Positions 27,381-36,132 of a stretch of DNA of 64,000 nucleotides are shown one piece after another; position 1 is the first letter of the stretch, and every line of letters begins with the position of its first letter. The position numbers and the translations under genes were made by a program. The stretch comes from Halomonas sp. QHL1 (GTDB lineage Bacteria > Pseudomonadota > Gammaproteobacteria > Pseudomonadales > Halomonadaceae): NCBI RefSeq assembly GCF_001882345.1, contig NZ_MINL01000001.1, forward strand, positions 3,034,419 through 3,098,418. Direction: 5' to 3'. Under the pieces are notes generated by a model. The model had not been told where the DNA came from and did not search any database. It saw only the letters and a program-made list of their open reading frames with translations.

Positions 27381-28439
27381 ATGCATCAGCGTTTGCTTGA
27401 ACATCTCACCACGGCGGTATTGCTGCTAGACGGCGAGCTGCGTGTGCGCTGGATGAACCCTGCCGCTGAAGCGTTGTTAGCGGTCAGCCTTAGCCGCGTT
27501 CAAGGGATCAGCCTGGATACGCTACTTGGCGGGGATGAAAGCATTGATGATGTATTAGCCAAGGCGCGGGATGCGTTTCACCCTTTTACCCAGCGTGAAG
27601 CGCGCATTACGCCGCTTAATAGTGAATCGCTCACCGTTGACTACACGGTGACGCCGTTATCCGACGATGAGCTTTTGCTGGAAGTAGAACCGCGGGACCG
27701 GCTGATGCAGATCTCCCGGGAAGAGGCGCTAACCACCCGCCAGGAGACCATCAAGGTACTTGCCCGCGGGCTTGCCCACGAAGTCAAAAACCCCCTGGGT
27801 GGCATCCGCGGAGCAGCACAGCTACTAGAGCGTGACCTCGATGACCCGGCGCTGCGCGAATATACCCATATCATTGTGGAAGAGGTGGATCGGCTGCGCG
27901 ACCTGGTCGACTCCATGCTCGGCCCTAACCGCATTCTTAAACACGCGCCGGTCAATATTCACAAAGTGCTCGAGCGGGTGCGGGCGTTGCTGATTGCCGA
28001 GCACCCTTGCGTGTCGATTAGCCGTGATTACGACCCCAGCTTGCCCGACCTTTCCGGCGATGAGTCACAAATGATTCAGGCGGTGCTCAATGTGGCTCGC
28101 AACGCGGTGCAGGCCATGAGCGATGCGCAAACGCCGGAACCTTCCTTAATACTGCGCACCCGCGCCCGTCGCCAGTTCACCCTTGGCGCTGAACGCCACC
28201 GGCTGGTCAGTGAAGTCGCGGTCGTCGATAACGGCCCCGGCATTCCCATCGCGCTGCAGGAAACGCTGTTTTACCCCATGGTGTCGGGGCGCGCGGAAGG
28301 CAGCGGTCTTGGGCTCTCAATCGCCCAGTCGATCTTGCACCAGCATCAAGGCTTGATCGAATGCGACTCGCGCCCTGGACACACCGAATTTCGTTTACTG
28401 ATTCCCATGGTTGTTAATTTAACCGGAGAAGCGTCATGA
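27381..28439 (+). CDS. glnL: Nitrogen regulation sensor kinase NtrB (GlnL)
   Basis: A 352-residue cytoplasmic histidine kinase. PAS domain at about 1-115 (LLDGELRVRWMNPAAEALL), phosphoacceptor His133 in LAHEVKNPLGGIRGAAQLL, and ATP-binding N box (NVARNAVQA), G1 (DNGPGIP) and G2 (GSGLGLSIAQ). It phosphorylates or dephosphorylates NtrC according to PII. I prefer ATG 27381, with AGGA 7 bp upstream; ATG 27351 (10 residues longer) cannot be excluded. The TGA overlaps the ntrC ATG. Confidence 0.95.
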   Translation: MHQRLLEHLTTAVLLLDGELRVRWMNPAAEALLAVSLSRVQGISLDTLLGGDESIDDVLAKARDAFHPFTQREARITPLNSESLTVDYTVTPLSDDELLLEVEPRDRLMQISREEALTTRQETIKVLARGLAHEVKNPLGGIRGAAQLLERDLDDPALREYTHIIVEEVDRLRDLVDSMLGPNRILKHAPVNIHKVLERVRALLIAEHPCVSISRDYDPSLPDLSGDESQMIQAVLNVARNAVQAMSDAQTPEPSLILRTRARRQFTLGAERHRLVSEVAVVDNGPGIPIALQETLFYPMVSGRAEGSGLGLSIAQSILHQHQGLIECDSRPGHTEFRLLIPMVVNLTGEAS

Positions 28440-29863
28440 CTGAGGCTGCACGTAATGATGTTGCGCGGGTGGTCATTGTCGATGATGACCGCGCTATCCG
28501 CTGGGTACTGGAACGCGCGTTGGCGCAACCCGACCTTGACGTTGAGTGTATTGAGCGTGCCGATATTGCCCTGACGCGCTTGTTGGAAAACCCACCCGAC
28601 GTGTTGGTCACCGACATCCGCATGCCGGGTATCGACGGGCTGGATTTGATGGCGCGGGTGCGCGAAGCGCATCCCGACCTGCCGGTGATCGTGATGACCG
28701 CGCACTCCGACCTGGACAGCGCAGTGGCATCGTATCAGGGCGGGGCATTTGAATACCTGCCCAAGCCGTTTGACGTTGACGAGGCCCTGGCGCTGGTGCG
28801 CCGCGCCGTGGCCCACGCTCGGGAACGCCAGCGTCCGGTTACCGTGCCGGAAGGTTTAAACGCCGAAATTATCGGCGAAGCGCCTGCCATGCAGGAGGTG
28901 TTCCGCGCTATTGGTCGCCTCTCACATTCTCATATCACGGTGCTGATTAACGGCGAGTCGGGTACCGGCAAAGAGCGCGTTGCCCAGGCACTCCATCAGC
29001 ATAGCCCGCGGGCGGGTAAGCCGTTTATCGCCCTCAATATGGCGGCGATTCCCCGCGATTTGATTGAGTCTGAGCTATTTGGTCACGAGAAGGGCGCGTT
29101 TACCGGGGCCGCCCAGCAGCGCCAAGGGCGGTTTGAGCAGGCCAACGGCGGTACGCTATTTTTAGACGAAATAGGCGATATGCCCGCTGAAACCCAAACG
29201 CGCTTGCTGCGCGTGCTGGCCGATGGGGAGTTCTATCGCGTTGGTGGGCATACGCCGGTCAAAGTGGACGTACGTATCATCGCGGCTACCCACCAAAATC
29301 TAGAAGTGTTGGTGGACGACGGTCGGTTTCGGGAGGATCTGTTTCACCGCTTGAACGTGATCCGTATCCACCTGCCCAAGCTTGCCGAGCGCCGCGAGGA
29401 TATCCCGCGCTTAACGCGGCACTTTTTAGCCGAAGCGGCGAAGGAGCTAACGACCGATATCAAGGTACTGACCAGCGAAGCGGAAGCCCACCTAACGCGT
29501 TTGCCGTGGCCCGGTAACGTTCGACAGTTGGAAAATATCTGCCGCTGGCTCACCGTGATGGCGTCAGGGCGTGAAATTCTGGTTGAAGATCTACCGCCGG
29601 AGCTGCGTTCACCCAGCGCTTCCGAAAGTAGTGCCCACGGTGATTGGCGCACGGCGTTTCGCGACTGGGCGGACCATGCTCTGGCCGAAGGCCATACCCA
29701 TCTGCTGGAAGAAGCGGTGCCCGATTTTGAGCGGATACTTATTGAGACAGCGCTAAAACATACCGGCGGGCGCAAAGGTGAAGCGGCCGAGCTGTTGGGC
29801 TGGGGGCGCAATACGCTCACGCGGAAACTGAAAACGCTGCTACCGGCACTCGCTGACGAGTAA
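28436..29863 (+). CDS. glnG: Nitrogen regulation response regulator NtrC (GlnG)
   Basis: A 475-residue sigma-54 activator. Receiver domain with phosphoacceptor Asp60 ([11 protein letters not shown]), AAA+ domain with Walker A (GESGTGKER), the sigma-54 contact loop GAFTGA, Walker B ([12 protein letters not shown]), and a C-terminal Fis-type helix-turn-helix ([20 protein letters not shown]). It drives glnA and other nitrogen genes. Start overlaps ntrB as ATGA. The last codons lie in a perfect palindrome shared with the convergent gene. Confidence 0.97.
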   Translation: MTEAARNDVARVVIVDDDRAIRWVLERALAQPDLDVECIERADIALTRLLENPPDVLVTDIRMPGIDGLDLMARVREAHPDLPVIVMTAHSDLDSAVASYQGGAFEYLPKPFDVDEALALVRRAVAHARERQRPVTVPEGLNAEIIGEAPAMQEVFRAIGRLSHSHITVLINGESGTGKERVAQALHQHSPRAGKPFIALNMAAIPRDLIESELFGHEKGAFTGAAQQRQGRFEQANGGTLFLDEIGDMPAETQTRLLRVLADGEFYRVGGHTPVKVDVRIIAATHQNLEVLVDDGRFREDLFHRLNVIRIHLPKLAERREDIPRLTRHFLAEAAKELTTDIKVLTSEAEAHLTRLPWPGNVRQLENICRWLTVMASGREILVEDLPPELRSPSASESSAHGDWRTAFRDWADHALAEGHTHLLEEAVPDFERILIETALKHTGGRKGEAAELLGWGRNTLTRKLKTLLPALADE

Positions 29864-29882
29864 TCGTTACTCGTCAGCGAGT
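29848..29882. repeat. Perfect 16-bp inverted repeat spanning two convergent stop codons
   Basis: ACTCGCTGACGAGTAA (29848-29863), spacer TCG, and the exact reverse complement (29867-29882). Each arm ends in the stop codon of one gene, so both NtrC and the ChaN-like protein end in LADE. It would form a strong RNA hairpin on either strand and probably serves as a bidirectional mRNA end or stability element; there is no U tract. Confidence 0.95.
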
Positions 29883-30739
29883 ACATACACCGCATCGGCT
29901 AGGGTAGGGTCGGGCAGGGTGCAGTCGCTCATTTGCCAGGGCAGCAGGCTCACGGTGTCGTTAACACCCAAGGCATTGAGCTGATAGGCAACGCCTTCGT
30001 TATAGCTCACATGGCCTAGCCCCATTATCCCCACTGCCAGGGCGCCGCCCTGCGTGACTTCGGCCAAGCGCTGGGCCATGGCGGTATCCCAGTTGAGCTG
30101 TGCTTGAATAAAACGCTCAAGCGATTCGGGGTCATCGCCCATGGCGTGCTGATTAAACACTCCAGTGAGCCGTGAGCGATAACTGGCGCTGGCGGGCTGT
30201 GGCGGCGGGATCGCATGGCGTTCATCCGTGGGCACGTGCTCCCAGCCATCATTGACCAGCCGCTGGCGCAGGTCGGGGGCGATATTGAGCGCGACCAACG
30301 GAATATTTGCCATCCGGGCAAACTCTAAAATCGGCATATACAGCGCTGAATCAAATCCCCACGCCTCGTCCCACTGCGTTTGCTCAAGCATGGTGGCACT
30401 ATCCAACTCATCGGCGACCCAGGCATCTAGGGTCGGCTGAGCACTGCGCGGCAGCATCTCCAAGCCAATGACCAGATTATCGCGAAGAGCATGCAGTCCC
30501 GCTAGGGTATGCAGCTGCCAGCGGTGGTGGGCTATTTCATCGTGCTGCTCACCCAGCAATACCACTTGTTGCTGGGCCGCAGTCGTCAGCAGCTCACTGT
30601 TAGTCAGTGGCTGCTCTTCCTGCCACCACTGCCCTGGGCTTGGGCAGGCCGCCAGCGTTACGCTGGGCAGCAGGCTAACCAGTGCTAAAGCCGCGAGTAA
30701 GCCATAGCGTTGTCTATTGCCGTTATTGTGTCGCTTCAA
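29867..30739 (-). CDS. ChaN/Tiki-superfamily lipoprotein
   Basis: A 290-residue protein. I choose TTG 30739 because AGG lies 5 bp upstream and it gives a compact lipoprotein signal (KRHNNGNRQRYGLLAALAL... ending in the lipobox LAAC). The mature part is ChaN-like: VVLLGEQHDEIAHHRWQLHT, IGLEMLPRSAQPTLD, and a late GIMGLGHVSYNEGVAY. Family members bind haem or act as metal-dependent proteases; the role here is unknown. The start overlaps the DUF6435-like gene by 17 bp. ATG 30790 is an alternative start. Confidence 0.82.
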   Translation of the reverse strand: MKRHNNGNRQRYGLLAALALVSLLPSVTLAACPSPGQWWQEEQPLTNSELLTTAAQQQVVLLGEQHDEIAHHRWQLHTLAGLHALRDNLVIGLEMLPRSAQPTLDAWVADELDSATMLEQTQWDEAWGFDSALYMPILEFARMANIPLVALNIAPDLRQRLVNDGWEHVPTDERHAIPPPQPASASYRSRLTGVFNQHAMGDDPESLERFIQAQLNWDTAMAQRLAEVTQGGALAVGIMGLGHVSYNEGVAYQLNALGVNDTVSLLPWQMSDCTLPDPTLADAVYVLADE

Positions 30740-30896
30740 TGCGCCTGATCTCAGCAAGTAACGCTTCTGCTTCTTCAGTAAGCGTGGCATTGGCGCGCAT
30801 ATCGCCATTGCGTGAAGCCTCCATGGCGGCTTGTAGTTTGCGCTCATACTCTTGCTGAAGCTTCTTTTTAGGGTCGCGCTTAAACATGCCTAACAT
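30723..30896 (-). CDS. Small coiled-coil protein, DUF6435-like
   Basis: A 57-residue helical protein MLGMFKRDPKKKLQQEYERK followed by a second helix rich in Glu/Ala. Start at 30896 has GAGGAG 7 bp upstream. The pattern of FKxDPxKKL plus an NGD segment resembles DUF6435. Function unknown. It overlaps the start of the ChaN-like gene, so the two are coupled. Confidence 0.75.
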   Translation of the reverse strand: MLGMFKRDPKKKLQQEYERKLQAAMEASRNGDMRANATLTEEAEALLAEIRRIEATQ

Positions 30897-30985
30897 GAGC
30901 AGTCTCCTCACTATCTACGTTATGGTGTACACCATTTGTATAGGTTTAGAGTGCTCGTGTCGAATGTTTGTTTCAGCTAGCTTTT

Positions 30986-31513
30986 TTAATCGTAGTGAGT
31001 AGGCGCAGCGCACTGACGTAAAAAGCGCTCAAAATCGCATAAAATAGTTTCCAGGCTCGCGTGCAGGCGATGATCATCGTCGACCATCCGCAGCGACAGG
31101 CGTTGTAGGCGGGCACGTTCAATCACCGGTTCAGGAGCCACCACATCGTCACGCCAGCCGTGAATGATGTGCGTGTGCTGTGCCTGGATAGTGAGTGAGG
31201 TTTGAGGGTAATCAGCTAAACCCAGCGCTGGGGCTAGCAGAAAGCAGCCCAATACCGGCTGTTGAGCGCTAACCGCCGCGCTTAGCCAGCCCCCCAAACT
31301 TGAGCCTGCCAACACACACTGGGCAGGGTCGTCACCGCGCTCGGCTAACACCCCCAGCAAGTGCTGAAGGCGCTGCTTTGGCTCTGCCATGCCCCGGTAA
31401 TCCATAACAACGGGCTCACAGTCATCCAGCTTTTCAGCGACGCCTTTCAGCGCCTGGGTTTTCAGTGCGCCCGGTCCGCTCTCAAGGCCATGGGAGAGAT
31501 AAACAGTCATCAT
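30986..31513 (-). CDS. YqiA/YcfP-type alpha/beta hydrolase
   Basis: A 175-residue cytoplasmic hydrolase. VYLSHGLESGPGALKTQAL at the start, nucleophile in LAGSSLGGWLSA, acid in HGWRDDVVAP and His in DDDHRLHASL. This is the short UPF0227/YqiA fold, an esterase of unknown natural substrate. It starts 5 bp after the entericidin-like gene and is probably co-transcribed with it. Confidence 0.83.
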   Translation of the reverse strand: MMTVYLSHGLESGPGALKTQALKGVAEKLDDCEPVVMDYRGMAEPKQRLQHLLGVLAERGDDPAQCVLAGSSLGGWLSAAVSAQQPVLGCFLLAPALGLADYPQTSLTIQAQHTHIIHGWRDDVVAPEPVIERARLQRLSLRMVDDDHRLHASLETILCDFERFLRQCAAPTHYD

Positions 31514-31518
31514 AACGT

Positions 31519-31650
31519 TTAGCTCGCTGCGCGCTGGATAGCTTCGCCACCCTGTTGTAGGTCTTCTCCAGCACCACGAACGGTATTACAGCCACTCACG
31601 AGCAGCAGCGTCACCATCATTACGATGCTAAGGGCGATAATGCGTTTCAT
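31519..31650 (-). CDS. Entericidin-type small lipoprotein
   Basis: A 43-residue ORF with GGAGG 6 bp before the ATG. Signal MKRIIALSIVMMVTLLLVSG is followed by lipobox Cys21 and CNTVRGAGEDLQQGGEAIQ, the entericidin A/B pattern. Entericidins are outer-membrane-targeted lipoproteins linked to envelope stress and stationary phase; here it precedes a hydrolase gene. It is too short for ordinary ORF calling, but the match is unmistakable. Confidence 0.92.
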   Translation of the reverse strand: MKRIIALSIVMMVTLLLVSGCNTVRGAGEDLQQGGEAIQRAAS

Positions 31651-31989
31651 AGAAACCTCCTTAAAGGCATGTGATTCAAAGGCAGTTAATAGATAGAAAA
31701 TAACCGCTGTCGTGACGGATCGCTACGGTTTTCAATGCGTTTGGACATAAAGGGCTTAACAGTGTGCCCCAAACCCGGGTGCTTATGTCGCATGTGTCAC
31801 TTCTATACATGAAAAAGAGGGTTGAAAGTGGTTTTCTTATCAAATGTTGTTTTTTAAGGCATTGTTTATTAATGGAATTTGTAGTTATTGGCATGGGTTG
31901 GCTCATTGCCTGCAGGTACTGTATGTGTGCTAGTCAGTTAGCTAAAAATTCAGTTACTTAGTTTTAGCCATTTTGAGATTTTTCACCAG
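31651..31989. other. AT-rich intergenic region upstream of the sRNA gene
   Basis: This 339-bp stretch holds no convincing gene. It should contain the divergent promoters of the entericidin gene and the sRNA. An inverted repeat GCTA-gtcagt-TAGC at 31929-31942 lies about 55 bp before the likely sRNA start, where a GacA-type activator site would be expected, but it does not match the TGTAAG-N6-CTTACA consensus well. Confidence 0.4.
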
Positions 31990-32162
31990 TAACTGAGTGA
32001 GTGGGCTAACAGCAAAAAGGAAGGCAGGAAGCCGAAAGACGAACAGGATGTTAAAGGACACTTAGCTCACTCACTGGTTGCAGCGCAAGGAGGCGCTGTT
32101 CATCAAACAAAGGAGTGGACTGATGCGAAACAGCCATCCCATGAAAATGGGGTGGTTTTTTT
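31990..32162 (+). ncRNA. CsrB/RsmXYZ-like sRNA with seven GGA motifs
   Basis: A region of about 170 nt without an ORF has GGA at 32019, 32027, 32046, 32056, 32089, 32112 and 32117. Three sit in hairpin loops: GGC-AGGAA-GCC (32023-32033), AAC-AGGAT-GTT (32042-32052) and CAGCGC-AAGGAG-GCGCTG (32081-32098). A 13-bp stem (31997-32009 with 32062-32074, one G-U) encloses the first four. It ends in an intrinsic terminator, CCATCCCAT-GAAA-ATGGGGTGG plus seven T (32134-32162). This is the design of RNAs that sequester CsrA/RsmA. The 5' end is approximate. Confidence 0.85.
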
Positions 32163-32347
32163 GCGTGCGTAATTTACTATAAGTAATTGATTTTCATTTT
32201 CTTTTATAGAGCCCCTTGTTGTACGCCACTAGCACGGAGTGTTACCGCACAGATTAATGCGTTGTTTTGGTCTATCCTTCGATGAAATCAAAATGCAGCG
32301 GTTAGAAAACGTCAACGTAACGACCGCGCACCATCAGGGACAAGATT

Positions 32348-32479
32348 ATGGCTATGGCATTGATGTTATGCATGTTTGTTTTGTTCTTAGGGTTTTCAGG
32401 ACTGGGCGTGTATATGATGTTTAAGACATCATTCATGGCTAGAATTGATGAGCGTGATGATATGCCCCCCGACGTCTAA
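32348..32479 (+). CDS. 43-aa membrane protein of unknown function
   Basis: An ORF with AGGGA 7 bp before the ATG. It encodes a Met-rich hydrophobic helix (MALMLCMFVLFLGFSGLGV, then YMMFKTSF) and a charged tail (RIDERDDMPPDV). It is followed 17 bp later by a strong terminator at 32496-32535, supporting a real transcription unit. Function unknown; one membrane span with a cytoplasmic acidic tail is expected. Confidence 0.72.
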   Translation: MAMALMLCMFVLFLGFSGLGVYMMFKTSFMARIDERDDMPPDV

Positions 32480-32495
32480 CTATTTGTTGTGAAAG

Positions 32496-32535
32496 AAAAA
32501 CAGTAACGCCCGCCGATGCGGGCGTTACTGTTTTT
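32496..32535. terminator. Bidirectional terminator
   Basis: A near-perfect palindrome AAAAACAGTAACGCCCG / CGGGCGTTACTGTTTTT around a CCGATG loop has T tracts on both strands. It ends the 43-aa gene from the left and the GltS-type gene from the right. Confidence 0.93.
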
Positions 32536-32556
32536 GGGCACAGCTTCTTGGTTGCG

Positions 32557-34008
32557 TTAACTCTTCCAGCGGCCCTTACCGTGATCTGGCACCATGCGTC
32601 CGAAATAGAGCAAACCAAACGCGAGCCATCCTACGGTTAATAAGGCGGCAAAAATCAGTACGGCCAAGGCGCCAAATTCGGCAATCAGGGGTAAGGCGGC
32701 GGCTGTAAACAGCCCACCACCCACAATCGGTTCAAACATAAGCTGTTTATAACCAAAGCTTTCTAGCGCGCCAGATTCATTTTTGGGGTCTGCCATGCGC
32801 ATCAACAGTAAGCCGGTAACGGTGACCCCCATTGATTGGCCAAAATCACCCACCCCACGTTCAAACCAGTTTTCCGGAATCACTCGGGGAGCTATAACGA
32901 TTAGCACAAACAGTCCCCAGGCAATCCCCGCCACAGCGAGCATCAAGAAGGGTAGGAAGTACTCGCCTAAGGTGGTCAGCGAAAGGGTGGCGAGTGCGGC
33001 CACGATAGTAAAGTCCAGCGCGGTGCCTGCAATGCGAGACATGGTGCGGCTAGACACATGGCGTTGTAACCCAAACCGCATCACCACTAGTTGAACGATG
33101 ACCCCACCGATCATAGCGATAGGGAATAGAGGGACGTGAGCAAGAATTTCTAAGCCGCCATCGCGTGCCCAGGTGACTTGCTCAATCCATTGCAAGCCCG
33201 ACAGAATTAGCCAACCGATCACAGTGGCGATGCCCACTAAGCCAATATGTAGGCTGAGAGGGTCAGTCGTCCCCGACTCTTGCACGAGATCTTTTTTAAA
33301 CTCGCTGAACTCTTCAGTGGAGGGTCGTTCGTCTTCACGCATCAGCTCGTCTGGATCATCAGAGTGCTGGCTCTCATCATTGAGTTGGATGATCCCACGG
33401 CGCGCGGCAATATTGATTAGCACAGTACCGATTAACACCCCCGCGACAATACCCACCGTTGCCAGGCCCAAGGCAAGATCCGCACCCTCTTCAAAACCTA
33501 GCTCTTCAAAGGTGTCTGCCATGCCAGCTGCGGTGCCATGGCCGCCTTCAAAGCCGATTTCGATTAACGCACCCACCATGGGGTTCATGTTAAATACCGG
33601 CACCAACACCAGCAGCGCCAAGCTCAAGCCGACAACATATTGGCCCCACGCCATTGTTTGGCCAACCACAACTTGCGGCCCAGCGCGCAACCAAATTGTG
33701 CGTAAACCGGGGATCGCTTTACCAATAAACAATGCCGCAAAGACAACATTAATCAGCAGCCCCGGCAGCGCTGCCCAACTCTCTTGCACATAGGCAGGAA
33801 ACAGCCCAGGGCTCTCTTCGAAAAAGGTGGGAAGGGCTCGGCCCAACACGTCAGGGCCCATCAGTAAGAGTAGTAAGCCACCAATGACCGAGCTAGGGAG
33901 GAACAGTCGTCTTAGCCAGGGAAGCCACAGCCGTAGGGCATTGCTGGCTAAGAGGACTAACGCAATAGCGACGAGCGCTATAAATAATTCACCAACCGTC
34001 ATGGTCAT
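32557..34008 (-). CDS. GltS-type sodium:glutamate symporter
   Basis: A 483-residue inner-membrane carrier with two halves of about five to six helices. The family glycine-rich re-entrant segment occurs as FEGGHGTAAGMADTFEEL in the first half and in the second half around FGQSMGVTVTGLLLMRMAD. A long charged cytoplasmic linker (about residues 210-250) joins the halves. The start at 34008 has AAGGAG 7 bp upstream. It would import glutamate with sodium, suited to a halophile. Specificity is inferred from family only. Confidence 0.86.
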   Translation of the reverse strand: MTMTVGELFIALVAIALVLLASNALRLWLPWLRRLFLPSSVIGGLLLLLMGPDVLGRALPTFFEESPGLFPAYVQESWAALPGLLINVVFAALFIGKAIPGLRTIWLRAGPQVVVGQTMAWGQYVVGLSLALLVLVPVFNMNPMVGALIEIGFEGGHGTAAGMADTFEELGFEEGADLALGLATVGIVAGVLIGTVLINIAARRGIIQLNDESQHSDDPDELMREDERPSTEEFSEFKKDLVQESGTTDPLSLHIGLVGIATVIGWLILSGLQWIEQVTWARDGGLEILAHVPLFPIAMIGGVIVQLVVMRFGLQRHVSSRTMSRIAGTALDFTIVAALATLSLTTLGEYFLPFLMLAVAGIAWGLFVLIVIAPRVIPENWFERGVGDFGQSMGVTVTGLLLMRMADPKNESGALESFGYKQLMFEPIVGGGLFTAAALPLIAEFGALAVLIFAALLTVGWLAFGLLYFGRMVPDHGKGRWKS

Positions 34009-34121
34009 CTCATCACTCCTTGATGCAGGCGCACCGCTATGTATGACTAGCGGGCGCATTCAAAAAGACAGGGCCAGATTAACCATAGCGTTTAGTGACT
34101 ATTTTCGCGAAAACAGTGGGT

Positions 34122-34661
34122 TTATCCCATCCAATAGAGGCTGGCCAAGGCAAAAGCGTAGCCCATCGCGGCTCCAGCCAGTACATCGCTTATATAGTGC
34201 AGCCCTAACCCTACCCGCGAGATCGCTATCAGTAGCGTTAATGGCAACACCACCGGCAGCAGCCAGGGCGTGTGGGCGGCGACTAAGACACTAAACATCA
34301 CCGCGTGCATGGTGTGGCCGCTGGGAAAACTATAACGGTCGCGAGCCGGTTCGCAGCACTCAATGCCTCCACCGTAAGTAATAAACGGCCGTTCACGGCA
34401 TAAGCGTGTTTTCACTAGCCGATAAACCGCCACGGCAAATAGGGCGATGACACTGTACTGAAATACCCGCCAAGCGCCATTGGGTTGAAGCCAGGGCTGG
34501 GCCAGAATCAGCAGTACCCAAACAGGCCAATCGCCTAAGCGGCTGGCGGCCTGAAGGGTGATTCGCCAGGGGCGGTAGATCGATAGCCGCGATACACGCT
34601 GGCAGAGTTGCCACTCCAACAGGTCAAGACGGTCGAATACGACAAGCGGACGCGGGCGCAT
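34122..34661 (-). CDS. PAP2-family membrane phosphatase
   Basis: A 179-residue protein with the three-part PAP2 signature: KTRLCRERPF, the PSGH motif in RYSFPSGHTMHAV, and SRVGLGLHYISDVLAGAA. Four to five membrane helices. It dephosphorylates lipid phosphates such as undecaprenyl or phosphatidyl-glycerol phosphate. The start at 34661 has AGGAGG upstream and lies inside the 3' end of the glycosyltransferase gene (38-bp overlap), so the two work in one unit. Confidence 0.9.
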   Translation of the reverse strand: MRPRPLVVFDRLDLLEWQLCQRVSRLSIYRPWRITLQAASRLGDWPVWVLLILAQPWLQPNGAWRVFQYSVIALFAVAVYRLVKTRLCRERPFITYGGGIECCEPARDRYSFPSGHTMHAVMFSVLVAAHTPWLLPVVLPLTLLIAISRVGLGLHYISDVLAGAAMGYAFALASLYWMG

Positions 34662-35787
34662 GATGAGCCTCCTGGGCTTGGTGTAGGTAGCGCAAAAATT
34701 GCTCGGCAATACCCGTCCAGCTCTGTTCAAGCGCACGTAAACGCGCCACTCGACCTAAACGAGCGTAGTCAGCGGGGTGTTGGCATAGCTCCACCGCTGC
34801 CTGTTGAAAAGCGTCACTATTGCCAGCGGGAACGGTGACACCGTTATGGCCGCTATTAATAAGTTCGGCGCTGGCCGCGTGATCGTAGGCCACCACGGCT
34901 AAGCCGCTGGCCATGGCTTCCGCTACTACATTGCCCCAGGTTTCGGAAAGCGAGGGGAAAATAAACAGGTCGGCGCTGGCATAGTGGCGAGCGAGCGAAT
35001 CCTGCCCCACGAAACCGGTGAAATGGGCATCGGGCAGCGCCTTTTCCAGCTGCGCCCGTGCGGGTCCATCGCCGACGATCACCTGGGCGATATCGGGGCG
35101 CACCTCACGCATGGCTTGAAAGCTTTCATGGAGCAAGGTGAGGTTTTTTTCTGCGGCTAATCGGCCAACGTATAGGGCCACCGGCTGATGCTCGCTAACC
35201 CCCCAGCGCTGGCGTAATTCAGCATCGCGATGGTTGGGTGAGAAGCGCTCGCCATCCAGCCCGCGTGACAGCACATGGACATCCCGAATTCCTTGGTGCT
35301 GCAGCGCTTTAGCCTGCTGATGGGTAGGCACTAACGTCAGGTCACAGCCGTTATGGAAGTAGCGCAGGTAGCGTCGTGTAGTCGAGGCCAGCCAATTGAC
35401 GCCATAATCTTCACAGTAGTGGTCAAAGTTGGTGTGCCAGCCAGCTACCAGGGGAATATTGAGTTGCCGCGCTGCTTGGCGTGCCGCCCAGCCGAGGGGG
35501 CCTTGGGTCGCTAAGTAGATAACGTCGGGGCGATGTTGGCGCCAAAAGCGTCGTAGCGTAGCGGGCCTAACCAGCCCTACCTGCACATCTGAGTAACCGG
35601 GTAAGGCAAGGCGCTGTACCTGTAATTCGCGGTTAATGCCGGTCGCATTACCCGCGACCCGTGGGCGAGGACGGATCACATCAACCGGCACTCCTTGCCG
35701 GTTAAGTTCATAGCTTAACCGGCTAAGCGTATGGGCAACGCCATTAATGTCCGGTGACCATGTTTCACTAACGATGCAGAGCCGCAT
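34624..35787 (-). CDS. GT4-family glycosyltransferase (mannosyltransferase-like)
   Basis: A 387-residue GT-B enzyme. N-terminal MRLCIVSETWSPDINGVAHT and GWHTNFDHYCEDYG resemble bacterial lipid mannosyl- or glucosyltransferases. The C-terminal half has VALYVGRLAAEKNLTLL, IVGDGPARAQLEKALP and the nucleotide-sugar binding FIFPSLSETWGNVVAEAMA with the EX7E pattern. Likely substrate: a membrane lipid acceptor and a nucleotide sugar. Pairing with PAP2 suggests synthesis of a glycolipid. First gene of the pair. Confidence 0.87.
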   Translation of the reverse strand: MRLCIVSETWSPDINGVAHTLSRLSYELNRQGVPVDVIRPRPRVAGNATGINRELQVQRLALPGYSDVQVGLVRPATLRRFWRQHRPDVIYLATQGPLGWAARQAARQLNIPLVAGWHTNFDHYCEDYGVNWLASTTRRYLRYFHNGCDLTLVPTHQQAKALQHQGIRDVHVLSRGLDGERFSPNHRDAELRQRWGVSEHQPVALYVGRLAAEKNLTLLHESFQAMREVRPDIAQVIVGDGPARAQLEKALPDAHFTGFVGQDSLARHYASADLFIFPSLSETWGNVVAEAMASGLAVVAYDHAASAELINSGHNGVTVPAGNSDAFQQAAVELCQHPADYARLGRVARLRALEQSWTGIAEQFLRYLHQAQEAHHAPASACRIRPS

Positions 35788-36132
35788 GAGCGATTCATCC
35801 CTTTATCACGTTTTCATACAGTGTGGGAGGGAAGAGTGACACTGCCGCGTCAAACAGGTGAAGAAGTGATGACACGCTTAGAAAATTTAGGCAATAAAGG
35901 GCAATAACAGTTAATTTAAATAACAGTTAAATATTAATGTTGGATGCCTACTAACTACGATGGCTTCTAAGGTATTAATTGTATGGATTCAGGGGATGTT
36001 TCGGTGGTGCCAGACTCAGAAGGCAATAATGTGCGGCGAAAATAATGCGCTGGTCTCGAACTCATAGCATCCTCCGATAGGCTCTCTTTACTGCTAAGGT
36101 GTTTGAACACCGATATGAAAGGAGTCATTTAA
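35788..36132. other. Intergenic region before the nucleotidase gene
   Basis: This 345-bp gap has no gene. It is AT-rich in the centre and carries two direct copies of TAACAGTTAA at 35905-35914 and 35921-35930, 16 bp apart, a possible operator. AAGGAG just before 36133 is the ribosome-binding site of the next gene. Otherwise nothing recognised. Confidence 0.5.

Noticed and set aside
31764..31961. 65-codon ORF in the region before the sRNA
   Set aside because: AT-rich hydrophobic translation without SD; it covers the likely sRNA promoter region.
32239..32424. 61-codon ORF upstream of and overlapping the 43-aa membrane protein gene
   Set aside because: No ribosome-binding site and no coherent protein character; the other frame from 32348 has SD, a membrane helix and a terminator.
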